From positions 34,875,312 to 34,939,311 of the forward strand of contig OX235267.1 of assembly GCA_944472135.2 (NCBI GenBank): a stretch of 64,000 bases of DNA, written 5' to 3'. Position 1 is the first letter of the stretch. The number at the start of each line of letters is the position of its first letter. Source of the stretch: Trichobilharzia regenti (taxonomy: Eukaryota; Platyhelminthes; Trematoda; Strigeidida; Schistosomatidae). The notes under the pieces are model-generated. The model was not told where the DNA came from, ran no database searches, and saw only the letters and a list, made by a program, of their open reading frames with translations. Below are positions 41,270-52,884 of the stretch, piece after piece. The position numbers were made by a program, and so were the translations under genes.

Positions 41270-41625
41270 GGGTCAATCTATAACAGTCTAAGCCACGTAG
41301 GAAAGTGTAGACTTCCTAACTGGTTGGGGTCCTCGGGACGGTAAAAACCAATGGTTGGAAACAATTGGTGTCATGGCTCAAAATCGTTCTCAATGGCTGG
41401 GCAGATGCATCCACTCCTTGTGACTTATGATTTCCAATGAAACTGTTTTGTTCATCGTTATTACTCTTCCTGTGTCTCACACCTCTTTTTATTGTCTCTA
41501 TTATGCATTTCTACTACTTTCTTCTCTTACTTTGTGTGCTACAAAGAGGGAGTGTGGCGAATTGAACTACCGCACATATGTGCAAAGTTCTATGTCGAAA
41601 ACAGACAGACAGACTCATCAGTTCA
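41270..41625 (+). mobile_element. Second LINE family, 3' end (unit 2 copy)
   Basis: Counterpart of 28510-28880 with several substitutions (CAATGGCTGGGCAGATGC for CAGTAGCGCAGATGC). Confidence 0.7.
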
Positions 41626-42049
41626 TATAGTTTCTGTGCTTCTTTTTTATTTTGCCTCTTGTGTGAGATACAGGATTGATCCAGTTTCTCCTTACGAAAC
41701 ATACTGGTTCGGGAAAGTGTTCACAACCTCTGTTTCGAATATACTGTTTGATATCTTTTTGTGAGAGACTTGTATCCATAATAGGAAACGACGAATATGA
41801 ATACCAGAGGTTAATCTTCGAAAACTGGAAATTCGTGATTCTGAATATTGACTCGCAATATTTAACTTGGGCTTCAAAGTCTTCAACGATCCATCTGGGC
41901 AACCAAATTAAGGCAGCTCATGACGCTATCTTGTTGATTGATTTAGACATAAAGTTACCGACCTCGAAGGTAGGTACATAAAGTAATCGTTTCTTCCTAT
42001 TCGAGCGTGATTCATTTATTGTCTGAAGAATAATCTGTTGAATTTATTG

Positions 42050-42170
42050 TTCGAATCCCGGTGGGTGCGTACTGCTGAAGAGTCCCGAACTAGGACGAAA
42101 CATTTTTCCAGTACTCCCAGGTTTTTCAATGGTTCTCTGACTAATGTCGGCTCATGATGAAATTTTGCAA
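42050..42170 (+). repeat. Subfamily-2 SINE 3' end (unit 2 copy)
   Basis: Begins in the B-box (TTCGAATCCCGGTGGG) and ends TTCTCTGACTAATG. Contains the best subfamily-2 hammerhead of the window. Confidence 0.75.
42069..42114 (+). ncRNA. Hammerhead ribozyme motif, SINE subfamily 2
   Basis: Stem I GTACTG (42069-42074) pairs perfectly with CAGTAC (42109-42114). The core is CTGAAGA (42075-42081; the seventh-position base is free in hammerheads). Stem II is GTCC/GGAC (42082-42085 and 42093-42096) with a seven-base loop, then GAAA at 42097-42100. Predicted cleavage is 3' of C42108. Stem III is the weak part: A42100 can pair with T42107 but the next position is C/T. Other copies have CAGCTGTC here, which would pair better. 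Activity is therefore uncertain. Confidence 0.6.
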
Positions 42171-42953
42171 ACGAATTTTTTGTTATTACTCTTTCATATC
42201 AACTGTTTTCTTTAATTGCTATCAGTTTTACACTTTTTTTTAATTTTTATTTTCATTAACTTCTTATCATTATTTGGAATCCAAACTTCTCTATACTGTA
42301 TTGATTTGCTGAACATTTAATTTCACATAGCTCTCTTCTCATGTGATATCTAAAGAGGTATTTTGATATCAAGTTCGCCGTCTAATATGTTTACATCTTG
42401 ATGTCAAATATAATACAGAGGAGTTTGATGAAGACGTTATAAAGCCTCTCTGTTGATATATCCTGTATTTTGTAGACTCGCTTTCAAGATCTTACAGTAG
42501 GTGTTTGAATGAACTTACCGTCCATTATATCAAAAAAGCTTCTTTTTCTATAAATGGGTATTCCGGGACGCTGTTAGTACGGTTTTCGATACTAAAACTG
42601 TTGCTCAACTGTTTTACTAAACACTCATCAATAAGTATTTATGTGCTGTCGTCATGCATGTATATCCTAGATAAACTGAAGGTCGACCCCACCTGAGGAT
42701 AAATTCTTCATTCAACTGAGTAGTTTCTCTAGTCATAGATGCTCAACACATATTGAATATGAACAAAGCAAGAACTACAGTTTTAGCAGAATAAAATGGT
42801 ACCATCTTTTATTTCGTTGCTTTCTCGTCAGCTGCTTACAGGCCAAAGACATTATTAAATATATATACACCAACAATTGTGACATACTTGCACACAGTTC
42901 ATTTTAAACAAAAATCAATCTATCAATATGCGCATACAGTAATTACATATACA

Positions 42954-43002
<49 letters not shown>

Positions 43003-43355
43003 ATATTAAACAGTATTCCGAACAATAATAATCATACACAATGGGAACTTTTCAGCATTACGCATTCAGATGAAAGAGAGATGAAAATATCCAGTTACCA
43101 GGCAGGGCGAAGAAAGACTGATTTATTTAATTTATTTTTTTTAAATTTTTTTATTTTGATTACAGCTTGATTCCACACTCTATTTTTTGTACAAGTATGG
43201 AATTTTCAGCGTGGATATCGGTAGCCAAAATTTAGCAGGCCGACCATAGATATTAGTTGTGCGTCAGCGGGGGCTCGAACCCCGGACCATGTGCATGGTC
43301 GTCAATAGTCCTAACTACTGTGTCACCGCTTCTTTCTGGACGCATAAATCAGGTC

Positions 43356-43877
43356 TCAGGTGCTTGATGGAAATGGCTTCAGCAAACTTAGGGAGAATTG
43401 AGCTCTTTTGCTTATTGATAATTTGGACGACTTTTCAGCGTCCACCTCATGACCCATGTCGAGGAGATGCCTGGCGATGGCACTGTTTAAAGCATTTGTT
43501 CCCTTTAGATGTAAGCCTTTTGGTACGTGTTCAGAAAATCGTAGATATGCACTTCTTTCTGTCCTTCCAATGTAACTGCTCCCGCAGATACATGTAAATT
43601 TGTGTATACAGTTGGAGTTAACATGAGAAGGATATCTATCGATTTTTGATTGCACCAAAGAGCAAGTTGTTCGATAGACAGGAACGAGCTTAGCTGCAGG
43701 ATAGGCTATGGCTAGTGGTGTACTCAGCCTTCTGTTGATCATCGCTGCAATATTTTCACCTTTATAATCAAGCTGAACGTAGACTGGCTTTTTTCCCACT
43801 GTGATTTGTTTTACGTTTGTGACTTCAGATCTTCCATAGTCGTTGATGAACCTTTGAGGGTACCCATTGCTCTTCAA
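43356..43877 (-). pseudogene. Penelope-like ORF fragment: linker and GIY-YIG endonuclease (unit 2)
   Basis: 173 codons. Same domains as 30511-31023: linker (KKPVYVQLDYKGENIAAMIN), Cys pair, GIY-YIG core SSYIGRTERSAYLRFSEH, then HLLDMGHEVD. The last residues differ by a frameshift. Confidence 0.85.
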
Positions 43878-44007
43878 TATCTTTTCAAGGAACTCAAATT
43901 CCTTTTCGAGTTTCTCTATAGAGCATATTCTCCTCGCTCTTTAGTACAGAGTCTTGACTAGACCACCTTTAAAGCCATTTGGACAAAAGCTATTAAAATT
44001 ATAAGTA

Positions 44008-44391
44008 TTATCCTTTCCAAGTAGGCTTTCGATAAATTGACTTTTGAAGACTACCGTCTTCTAGGCGTTCCGTAGCAATGTCGAGGAAGTAAAACTTTCC
44101 GTCACTTTCATGTTCCACAGTGAACTCATTATTGGCGTGTGCATCATTGAATAATCTTAGTAAGTGTGATGCATGACTTTCATTTTTGCACACTATAAAT
44201 GTGTCATCAACATATCTACAGTAAGAAGATGTTTCATCGATTGCATGCTTCACCTTTGTTCTTTCAAGGTTTGACATGAATATATCTGCTAAAACAGGGC
44301 TAAGTGGACTGCCCATAGCTACATCATCTATTTGGTGGTAAATAGTGTTGTCGAATTGGAATATTGAATACTTCAATGTGAAGACTTGCAT
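44008..44391 (-). pseudogene. Penelope-like reverse transcriptase fragment (unit 2)
   Basis: 127 codons with motifs B (AMGSPLSPVLADIFM) and C (YVDD), then the FYFLD block and KSIYRKPTW, characteristic of Penelope-type RTs. It is open further than its unit 1 partner but has no N-terminal fingers or palm motif A. Confidence 0.87.
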
Positions 44392-44420
44392 ATACAGGTT
44401 AGGGAATTGAGTTCAAATTT

Positions 44421-45955
44421 AGAGTAGTCTAGGTGGTCATCCGGAACAGGTAACTGAAGGACAAATAATTAAGATTGTCTTCTGCAGTTGTGTTCTTGTC
44501 ACAATGTGTTTCAAATCAGTAGCAACATTCGTTAGCTTATGTCATACCCTTTTCTGATGGTCCAGCTTCTTAGACTCAAAATGGTTACATTACAATTTCT
44601 GTAATTTCCAAATTCCCATTTACGCATTTAAAAAAACAACAGAGTTTGCGAAGAAATATATTTCTTTTCAATTAGTTCCTCATTGTTCTCTTACATCAAA
44701 AGCTTTTACCAATCAAGTGGTTATTTTAGTTAATCAGTTCTATGTATAGGAGGCGGGAGCGAAATTAAGAGGTTAAAAGTCATCAAAATAATTAACTAAT
44801 GGGTGTTAGTAACAAGATATCTAAGTTTTAAAGGAGGGGTGAAAATTAATTACAGAATTAAAGATAATTTGATTCTTTGCCTTTAGCAACAAGCTGTTAC
44901 ATAATCAAGAAGTTTGTAAAATAGCAATGATGACTAAGAAGAATATGATGACTCAGAAGAGTTTTCGTAGAATACAAACAAGTTAACAGAATTAGGTAGA
45001 ATTGTTAAAATTAACAAAGTCAAAAGATAGTTACAAGATGAGGGGAAAAGACAGTTTTTTTAAACACAATATATATTGTGTACTTGGCCATGGGAAAGAA
45101 AGGAGCTGTACTTATTTCTTTTGAGCACACAGATTTGGCTTGCTTAGATGAATTCCGATTACCTCTGTTGTATATAAAAGTCGTACTCGTGGGCCATGCA
45201 AGAGGTTGAGTGATATACGATTATAATTTCTACCGATGGCTTGTTCGTATACGGAACTACTTCTCTGTCATAACTACATGTCTGTGGCTGTATGCACTTG
45301 ATTTTTTTGCGTTCTAGTGATTATGACATTAGAATGTCTCCACTAGATATCAAGCTAATCTAGTTTCAAGACTGGCTACTGATTCATCAGGATGTACCCA
45401 GAAATACTTAAAAGATGTCGTTAAACGTAAATCGACTTTGTTACTTTAAGGAGTGTCCTATTATCAGATACCTGTAGTTTCCGTCAGTAAATTTAACCGT
45501 CGATTAAGAAAACACCATTGGACTAAGGTGTAAGAAACAGTTGGAATTTTAGTCGTCAGCAGACATGATCTAAGTAAGACTCTCTCTCTGGCACATATTG
45601 ACATACTAGTCAACAGCTTTTGATGATGCTCAAAACTGTGGAACACTAGTGAATACTCTTTAGCTGGTCAATAGAGTCATTGTTTTATTCCGTAATGCCT
45701 AGTGCATCGTAGTCAGTCAACAACATCGTGTCATTAAAAAATTGATGTGTTTCAATGCTCCGAAATGTTTTCTTCATCGTAAATTATTTTAGGTAAAAGA
45801 TTTCTCTCATATGTCTGAAAATCAGTAGATGTATTAGGCTGTTATTACATATCACATATTTTGAAAAGTACGTGAAAACGTAATTGGAGAGAGCAGATTG
45901 TGTAAGTAGACCACCTGCCAGTTGTCCAAGTACTGTTATATATTTGATAAGACGA
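44421..45955. other. Intron sequence with Penelope-like remnant (unit 2)
   Basis: Counterpart of 31561-33090; the endonuclease-end homology is at about 45110-45180. No gene. Confidence 0.4.
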
Positions 45956-45957
45956 AC

Positions 45958-46460
45958 AGCTATTGTATCTTCAAGTGTTCATCTTGATCGCGATCATGAA
46001 TTAATTCTAGTTGGAGAATCATTTAAAACTAAAGTGTACTGGACAGGTGTTTCGTGCTTGTTTGATGCTTTATTGTGCTGTGATTCGAGGATAAATCCTT
46101 CTCCTTTTACAAAAGATTTCCGTAGGGAGGCACAATATAGTAAGTCTTATCTCATGATCACCGGAGTCCACCAAGTTGGGCTTAAGAACAGATATTCATC
46201 GAAGACACTGCCTGGTGGTCGCGCTATTTATGTAGCGAATTGGCAGGAGTTAGAATGTATTGGTCATTTGGCTCCGTCCCAGTATTTGAATAGTCAATGG
46301 GCTGGCTTAGTAACTTTAAGGTCCTGGGTTCGATACTGGTCGGCGTTGTAGGTGAGTACCACTGAGAAGTCCGGACTAGGATGAAACAGCTCTCAAGTAC
46401 TCCTTGGTTTTGATTGGTCCAATGGTTTTCTAACTGAAGTCAGTTCGTGATCAAGGTTAT
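45958..46460. repeat. Subfamily-2 SINE pieces (unit 2 copy)
   Basis: Counterpart of 33160-33660. The open frame 45884-46351 exists only because the 73-bp segment is missing here; it translates SINE sequence and is not a gene. Confidence 0.6.
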
Positions 46461-46849
46461 GGTGTCTTTTTGATATGGTGATCGATGTCCAGTCTGGAAA
46501 TGAACCAATCAGTTGTCTCATAGATCATCAGTAGACAGGTAACCAATGTATTATCTTTTTTGACATTCTTTGTTCCCTATATATATATTATTGTTTCCTT
46601 TCATAAATATACTCTCTGTCACGCCTTCTAAATGACAGCAAAATGTGAAAACGCTACGGAATATTTAAGCATCTATTGGCTAAGTTACTGTACTAGCAGA
46701 GATAGATATCAAATCATGAGAAACTATATAAGTACAAGAAAGTGAACACACACAAAACTACTATAATGCTTTCCACGTGAATCAATGAATGTGAATGCAG
46801 TTATAATGTTTATTATCTTTTGTATTTTTTTATTCCTTTCTTTTACTAG

Positions 46850-46948
46850 TTTTGTACATATTGGTGAAGAATTCTGTGAATGCCCAGCCAACGAATTACT
46901 GGAAGCTTTAAGAATATCAATACAAAAGTATTTCAAAGATTTCCACAG
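46850..46948 (+). CDS. VPS50: Syndetin exon B' (unit 2)
   Basis: 99 bp, apparently identical to 34052-34150, with acceptor TTTTACTAG and donor GTAAAT kept. It reads FVHIGEEFCECPANELLEAL then RISIQKYFKDFH. It joins in frame to 60520, and can accept exon A or A' in phase 2. Confidence 0.94.
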
Positions 46949-47589
46949 GTAAATCAATGAGTCTAATAAATCAGTTAATTCTTTTTTTTGTCTTTTTCTT
47001 TTCCGTGTCCATTACAAGAGCCTTTTTATTGATGTCTTTTTTCCTGTTACACCCGTTTTTATCGATTTTGTGTCTTCTTGTGTATTATTTTTTTTTCACT
47101 AACAAGACTATTAAATGTCATGTGATCTCGACTGATTTACTTTTGAGGATGAAATTTACTCACTCTCTTAGATATTTTTCACAAATTCATCTGTTTTCAG
47201 TTAGTTTTTACAAGGCTTAAAAGACGACCAGGTTTTCTTGGTTTTTCAACTCCTTCTAAATGTGGTTATCAGTTAAGTTTTTTTATTAGGAAATAAGTTT
47301 GATTTTGAGCACTATTATTAAAGCGTGGGTGGGGTTTCTAACATAATTCTCATTCGAGGTATCAGTTGGGTGGATCTTCCCTGCGGGATATCTATTCTGT
47401 ACTCCATGGAATATGAAATGACCAGTAAGAGATGTGGTCCCTTTGACTGAGGTTGTCGTACTTTCCAATTCGACAAGAGTTGGAAATCTTACGTCATTAT
47501 ATCTTAGTCAGTTGATTGACTAATTGATTGCTTTATTAATAGCCTTCTGGTCGATATAAGTTTAACAGTCCTGAGGTAGATCACTTACA

Positions 47590-47805
47590 GTATCAGAAAT
47601 AGCATCAGTACGTATTCCGGAGTTTGGTTTCTGGCGGATGCACTCCTTAAACTCTCTTAGCCGTTAGTAAATCCAATGAAGAGGGAAGGTTAGGCGTGAG
47701 ACTAGCAACGCAACTCCGTAAAATGTATACCGCTGCTGCTACTACTACTGGAACTTCAGAGCTGAAGCTTGAAGGCCTATTTTCCATTGGAAACGTAAAG
47801 GAATA
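47590..47805 (+). repeat. tRNA-Gly-like SINE (family S3, unit 2 copy)
   Basis: Counterpart of 34800-35015 with few changes. Confidence 0.7.
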
Positions 47806-47834
47806 ATAAAAATACGATAAGAGTATCAGAAAAA

Positions 47835-48490
47835 ATGACTGTTCATTTCCTAGATGCTGTTAATTCATGGAAATTACTTCGCCAGAAACAAAAGAAGACG
47901 CAGTTGTGAAGAAAATTTTCTTTCTGACGACTCATCTTTCAGAGCTGCACAATTGCATTCCTACTTAACGAAGAATTCATAAAAACAGTCGGATACTGTG
48001 ACAAGGTGTCGCCTTAAAGATACGTTTGATTTTATCAAATCATTAAAAGATTTCAGTCTATTTGAACAATAAGTACTTTTTCTGGATGTTACTTCCCTGT
48101 TCACAGGTACCTCCTCAACGTAGGCCTCATATGTGACTACATCAAATCCATCAACTTAGAAATTCCTCTTTCCACAAACTACATGAACGAATTGCTTCTT
48201 AGATGTACCTTCAAAGAATCATGCTACACACAGAAAACGGTGTGGTTTATAGGGTCTCCTCTGAGTCCACTCTCAGTTGACTGTTTCATGCCGAGTGTTG
48301 AAGACAAAATCTTCTCCATTATTTCAGGCCAACTGATTAGTTCCAACTGCTTTGACACATTTAACTCTTTGAGTTGGACTTGTCTAAATAATAGAGTGCT
48401 AATGACTAAAGAGGTGAAGTATCGTTTAGCATATAAATCACTTTCCATCTATTATAAACAGTTCTCATTTCTGAATCATTGAATGTTAAC
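47835..48490 (+). mobile_element. Penelope-like reverse transcriptase fragment (unit 2 copy)
   Basis: Counterpart of 35040-35700. An extra stop lies in its first part (AAAAACAGTC change near 47982 and TAAGTACTT). Confidence 0.75.
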
Positions 48491-48594
48491 ATGCTGTAGA
48501 CTACCGTTAGACAATCATAACTTATCTGTAGGAGTTACACCATTTGTCAGTAACTTTATGAATTAGGACTCTGTTTTGATCTGGTCACCTCTTT

Positions 48595-48820
48595 TTTTCA
48601 TCCCAGTGCGTTCTGAGTGGAACATTGGGCTTCAAGTGTGAGCTTTAAAGTTTCAGCAGCGGTGGTGTTATTTTTTTACCGGTTGTCTTCGATAACCTCA
48701 TGGTCAACCTTACCTCGCCTCTTTAACCGAGTTTGCTACCGGCTACCGGAATCGAACCTGGACCGTGTATGTGTTCGGCGAATGTTTTACCACTGAACCG
48801 TTGACGCACTGGTTACCTCT
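48595..48820 (-). repeat. tRNA-Gly-like SINE (family S3, unit 2 copy)
   Basis: Counterpart of 35805-36035; one substitution noticed. Confidence 0.8.
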
Positions 48821-49329
48821 TACTGTTTTTCAACTTAATATTACTTCGATTTAATATTATTCATCGAAGAATAAGGCGGCTTGACATACCTAGTACATGT
48901 CCTGGCACTTCAATTGAGGAGTTGACCTTTAAACAGTATGTGTATAGGTCCTTTGATATGCATCCGAATAACAAAGCTGTGTCATGGATGACGCAAGTGT
49001 TGGCGAATGTCACAAAAGCTTTCTATATCCCCTCTGAGACTTTCTCATCAAGCAGTCTATTAGAATTCCTAAACTTTGCAAATAAGTATTTTGACGTCAG
49101 TAAACATCTGTGTGTTTTGAATTCTTCCGAAAAAATAAAATTTCAATAAGCAGATCTTTGTTCAAACCCTTTTACTTAATAAACCTACACAATTGATAAG
49201 TATTACCTCTTACTGGATACTGGTTGGTAACTAGTATCATGTGCAAACTTAATTCTTTCAGTCAAGTTTGCAATGTGGTCGTCATGCTACTTGAATTTCC
49301 ATCACAATGTACTCTGAACTGTTCTTAAT

Positions 49330-49630
49330 AGATGGTTGGAGGCAATCGGCAGGCATCCTTACCAAATCTAGGTTTCTTGCTTGCATCAGAAGAAAGGACT
49401 AAATGCATGTTACTACTTACTAACTAATGTCCTATCAAAGTGGCCAATACAATCCTACAGTAGGTTGGTCGTGAGCCCAAATAGTTCAGTGTTAACGTCT
49501 CTCACTGCAACACTGGGTGACACAGGTGAAAATCCTTGAAGATTGCAGGTATGCTCTGCTGACGAGTGGCACTGAGCATGAAACCTAGGTCAAAGAATTC
49601 CTACCGACGGCCTTCAACCAAGTAATAATA
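49330..49630. repeat. Fold-back SINE-like repeat (family S5, unit 2 copy)
   Basis: Looks identical to 36535-36835. Confidence 0.7.
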
Positions 49631-50873
49631 AATATTATCTCTGGCTGTTACCTTTGACGTGTATTTTACTTTCGTCAATTGCCATGACTCTACTTCATCG
49701 TTGCAAGGACCTATAACCATCTTTAAGCTAAGGCAGTTTCCATTCGTCTGCATATTTTACAGCCCGTTGCAATTACTATCTCTTCAGTGATAGTTTTAAG
49801 TGATGTCTGTAGGCTATCAACTGCGTTCACTGATGGTTTTAGCTGGACAGGTTACTTTCACAAGGGTCCAGAAACCCTCGATGTTTATTTATATTACATC
49901 ATGACTTTATTTTTTCACAAGATATCATATTAGGTCGTATGTTATTTACAAAGACTTAATTTACTTCTCTAAGATGTATATCATTATATTCTTATTCATT
50001 TGTTTGTTTGTTTGTTTCAAACTGACAATCTGTACTGTATACTACAGTGAATTTAAACGTTTTGCTCATCACGTCGTTAGTGTGTGCGTTCAAGTATTGA
50101 TTTGTTCAAGTTATCAATATGTCATCTGTATATGTACATATTCACAATTAAAATCATAAAGTATTAATGGTAGTAGAAGTTTGAAAATCATGTTCAGTCT
50201 GAATGTATGTAAGACTATTCTGCATTTGTTACCACCTGTCCTAGTAAAAATCTATTCTCTGCACCAGTCTGTTCTTGTTTACGTACTATTCTTTTCATCT
50301 GGTTTTCATTTTCCAAATTGTCGTTTGTTTATCTGCTTATCAGTTAATTATAAGCGCTTCTTTTCAATGTGTATAAGTTGTGTGTATATAAATGTGTGTA
50401 TTTGTGGAACATATGTTTATGTATCCATTCATTCATTGTACTGTACTTATTTTTAGTTTACATTTCTTTTGTCCTGTCTTCTTCTCAAAATAAGTTTGAC
50501 CAATCACATTGTTGAATAGGTAGGTACAATATAAGGTCGTGTGAAAACTTGTTGAAGATTAGTTAGTGGGCAACATTATTATTATTATTATCTTCAATTG
50601 TTGATATGACCAAAAAGAACATCATACGCCTGTATCGATACTTATTTGTCCGCCTATCATGATTTAAAGTATACTTGATAAAAATTATTGAGCATTAGAT
50701 TAATGGCACAATAACGAAATAATGCCATTGGTTGTATACTGTTTCCTTTTCTCCTGCGAATCACAGATATTCGTGCATTGGATATTGAGCAGGTAAGTGA
50801 TTGGCTAATAATGATCAACAAACAGTCTTGCTGTTGCCCTAGGGATAGAATGACATACATTTGTTATTTGGAG

Positions 50874-51151
50874 GGTTGCAAGCAAGCGGCAGGAGAAGCC
50901 CAAATAGCTAGCTCAATGGCAATGTCTCTGATTGTACCACTGGGTGACTGGGACATGGCTCCCTTCAAGACTGTGGATACCTCTTGCTGACAGGGGCCAA
51001 CAAGCACGAAATTTAAGTCGGAGGATTCCTGCCGATTGCCTTCAACTATCTAGCAACATTTCAGAGTCCACAACGATGGTGTGCCGCCTAGCTTCGTGGT
51101 CACATTTCACAATGTATACTGATAGAATTCAGTTTGCAGCACACGAAGGAT
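50874..51151. repeat. Fold-back SINE-like repeat (family S5) at the unit 2 right edge
   Basis: Same as 38080-38358 up to ACACGAAGGAT, then TAGACGTTGATAG, which keeps slightly more of the family end and is probably the original flank. Confidence 0.65.
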
Positions 51152-51254
51152 TAGACGTTGATAGTCCTCCACTTTTTTATACACGAGATAAGAATTAGTT
51201 AGCAGGGCGTGAATTATTTACAACCATATTTTTAAATATACAAACTTTTAGTTC

Positions 51255-51480
51255 ATTATTGTTATCTGTCGGGTTCCAAATAGAATAAAGAGCTTCAGCA
51301 ATATGTCACCATTCTATTCTATACTCAGAATTCTGTTTCGTCCGGCTCCATGATTACGCATAAGTTTTTAGTGCCTCCTCACCCAATCTTCTCCGTGTCA
51401 CCATTGGACGCCGAACTCATTGTTTCCCAAACGGGTTTCACTCAAGAACCAGTCTGATGACTACATCTTTAAACGACATA
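51255..51480 (-). mobile_element. RTE-like LINE, decayed 3' end
   Basis: TCGGGTTCCAAATAGAATAA then GAGCTTCAGCAATATGTC, with TCTTCCTCC.T and TTCACTCAAG landmarks in weak form. Confidence 0.6.
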
Positions 51481-51499
51481 AACTTTGAGCTCACCATAA

Positions 51500-52110
51500 T
51501 TAATATTATTATTCTATCGGGTTCCAGGTGGAACAATGACCGCCAACAGCACAATTGTGGCAACAGTAAGGCTTCGATACCACAGCCGAATGATCTTGAA
51601 CCAGCCTATCAGATCACTAAGAATCACAATGGATGCTTTTCGTAATCTTCGTTGCAAGTTTCACTTTGACCTCAATCATAACCTTACCTTAATTCTTAAC
51701 CGTGGCCTTAACCCTGAATCAGAATAAAACTTGCAACGAAGATTATAAAAAGCATCTATTTGTATCACTTAAAGATCTGATTGTTCGATCCAAGGTCACT
51801 TGACTGTGGTGTCTATTCTTAACTGTAGCCCACGTTGTCGTCCTACTTTGTTCTCTGAATTACTCATAAGTTTTCATTTTCTTACAAAAACTATTACTTG
51901 TTACCCTCGGACTCCCAACTGGTTGCTCCTTGTTCGGGTTTCACTTGAGTACCAGACTGGTGTATGGTGTCACTCAGCGCTCTCTTCTCACTGTAGATCC
52001 AGTCCGTTTGCATCTTCTGCATATATATAATGGGAGATAAATTGTTGATTGGTTCGTCTTCATAGTACCCTGTTGCTAATCCTTTCCAGCCATGCAATAG
52101 TAATGTCTGT
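51500..52110 (-). mobile_element. RTE-like LINE 3' end, apparently interrupted
   Basis: The tail (ATTATTATTCTATCGGGTTC, CAGGTGGAAC) ends at about 51536 and family sequence resumes at about 51800 (TTCGGGTTTCACTTGAGTAC, ACTGTAGATCCAGTCCG, GTACCCTGTTGCTAATCCTT). Between is a foreign piece with the hairpin 51632-51756. Confidence 0.6.
51632..51756. repeat. Inverted repeat, 30-bp arms
   Basis: Arms 51632-51661 and 51727-51756 (AAACTTGCAACGAAGATTA core) pair at 28 of 30 positions around a 65-bp centre with CCTTA/TTAAC-rich sequence. Could be a small fold-back element inserted in the RTE copy. Confidence 0.6.
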
Positions 52111-52169
52111 TGCCGTACTTCTAACAGCTAATAACTCTGCTATTGTTTGATCAGCGTTAGATTAACATT

Positions 52170-52390
52170 AGATGAAATTTAAACACTCATAGACATCAGT
52201 TGGAGGAACATGGAAAACCAAGGCACATTGGACAACTGCTTTGTTCTACTTTTGAATCCTTTAGCAACACCCAACGCAATACTATAAATCCGCTAGTGAT
52301 CGAGACGATTATTCTCAGGTTATGAGGATATGAGAACAACGCCATTCATCACCCCCCCCCTAGGACAGAATTTAATTCCTCATGGATTCT
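52170..52390 (-). repeat. Subfamily-2 SINE, degenerate
   Basis: ACATCAGTTGGAGGAACATG, GCACATTGGACAACTGC and CCTAGGACAGAAT follow the order of the complement of the family. A C run lies at about 52350. Confidence 0.45.
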
Positions 52391-52884
52391 AGTTTTCACT
52401 GGTAAAATTGTTTTTTCTTTCAGTCTTACATAATATTGTACAATATCAATATCAGGTATAAATTTCCACAAGTTAGGCTTTATTTATTTTCTTCTGAGAA
52501 GTAACCTATTTTTTGTACTTATATTTTCATAATCCTTGCGACACTATTGGAGGTACCAATAGGATGTACAAAAACATACTGGACAAGTCTATCGTCCAAG
52601 ATTGTGATTTATAAACCGAAAGAGGTAATAAGTTCTACTCGGCTACATTCTAAACCCACTGGTTTAATTATCCTCTCCTCAAAACATGAAGACTTTGGAT
52701 TCTATCCCTTACAACAAGGTTATTTAGTTAGATCTCAATTACCCAGTACTGGAACTGTTAGCCATACTTATTGTTGTGTGAGGGGTGACGATACTACCCA
52801 GTTGCCCAAGCTGCAGTAGGCAAAGGGGGACTCGAACACCCAGGACTTACTAACTGAATTCCAGTCCCAATCCACTCAATTATT
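52391..52884. repeat. Intron with a SINE-like repeat (family S7)
   Basis: 52780-52880 resembles 26105-26175 (GATACTACCCAGTTGCC; complement B-box GGACTCGAACACCCAG). The frame 52547-52819 is not recognised. Confidence 0.4.

Larger units (their letters stand above)
42750..44420 (-). mobile_element. Penelope-like element with RT, endonuclease and nested SINE (unit 2 copy)
   Basis: Counterpart of 30000-31560. RT frame 44391-44008 (DDVAMGSPLSPVLADIFMS, YCRYVDDTFIVCKN, FYFLDIATERL) is longer than in unit 1. The endonuclease frame is 43877-43356 (CGSSYIGRTERSAYLRFSEH). An S4 SINE lies at 43120-43335. An AT-rich piece with a TA run at about 42956-43000 is unique to this unit. Confidence 0.9.
38722..51151. 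repeat. Large direct duplication, unit 2 (12.4 kb)
   Basis: Collinear copy of 25955-38358. It carries exon A' and B' and the same repeats in the same order. It has a 9-bp in-frame insertion in exon A', lacks a 73-bp segment near 45958, and has an extra AT-rich piece with a TA run at 42900-43015. Confidence 0.97.

Noticed and set aside
45884..46351. 155-codon plus-strand frame
   Set aside because: Open only because a 73-bp segment is missing in unit 2; translates SINE pieces in two orientations.
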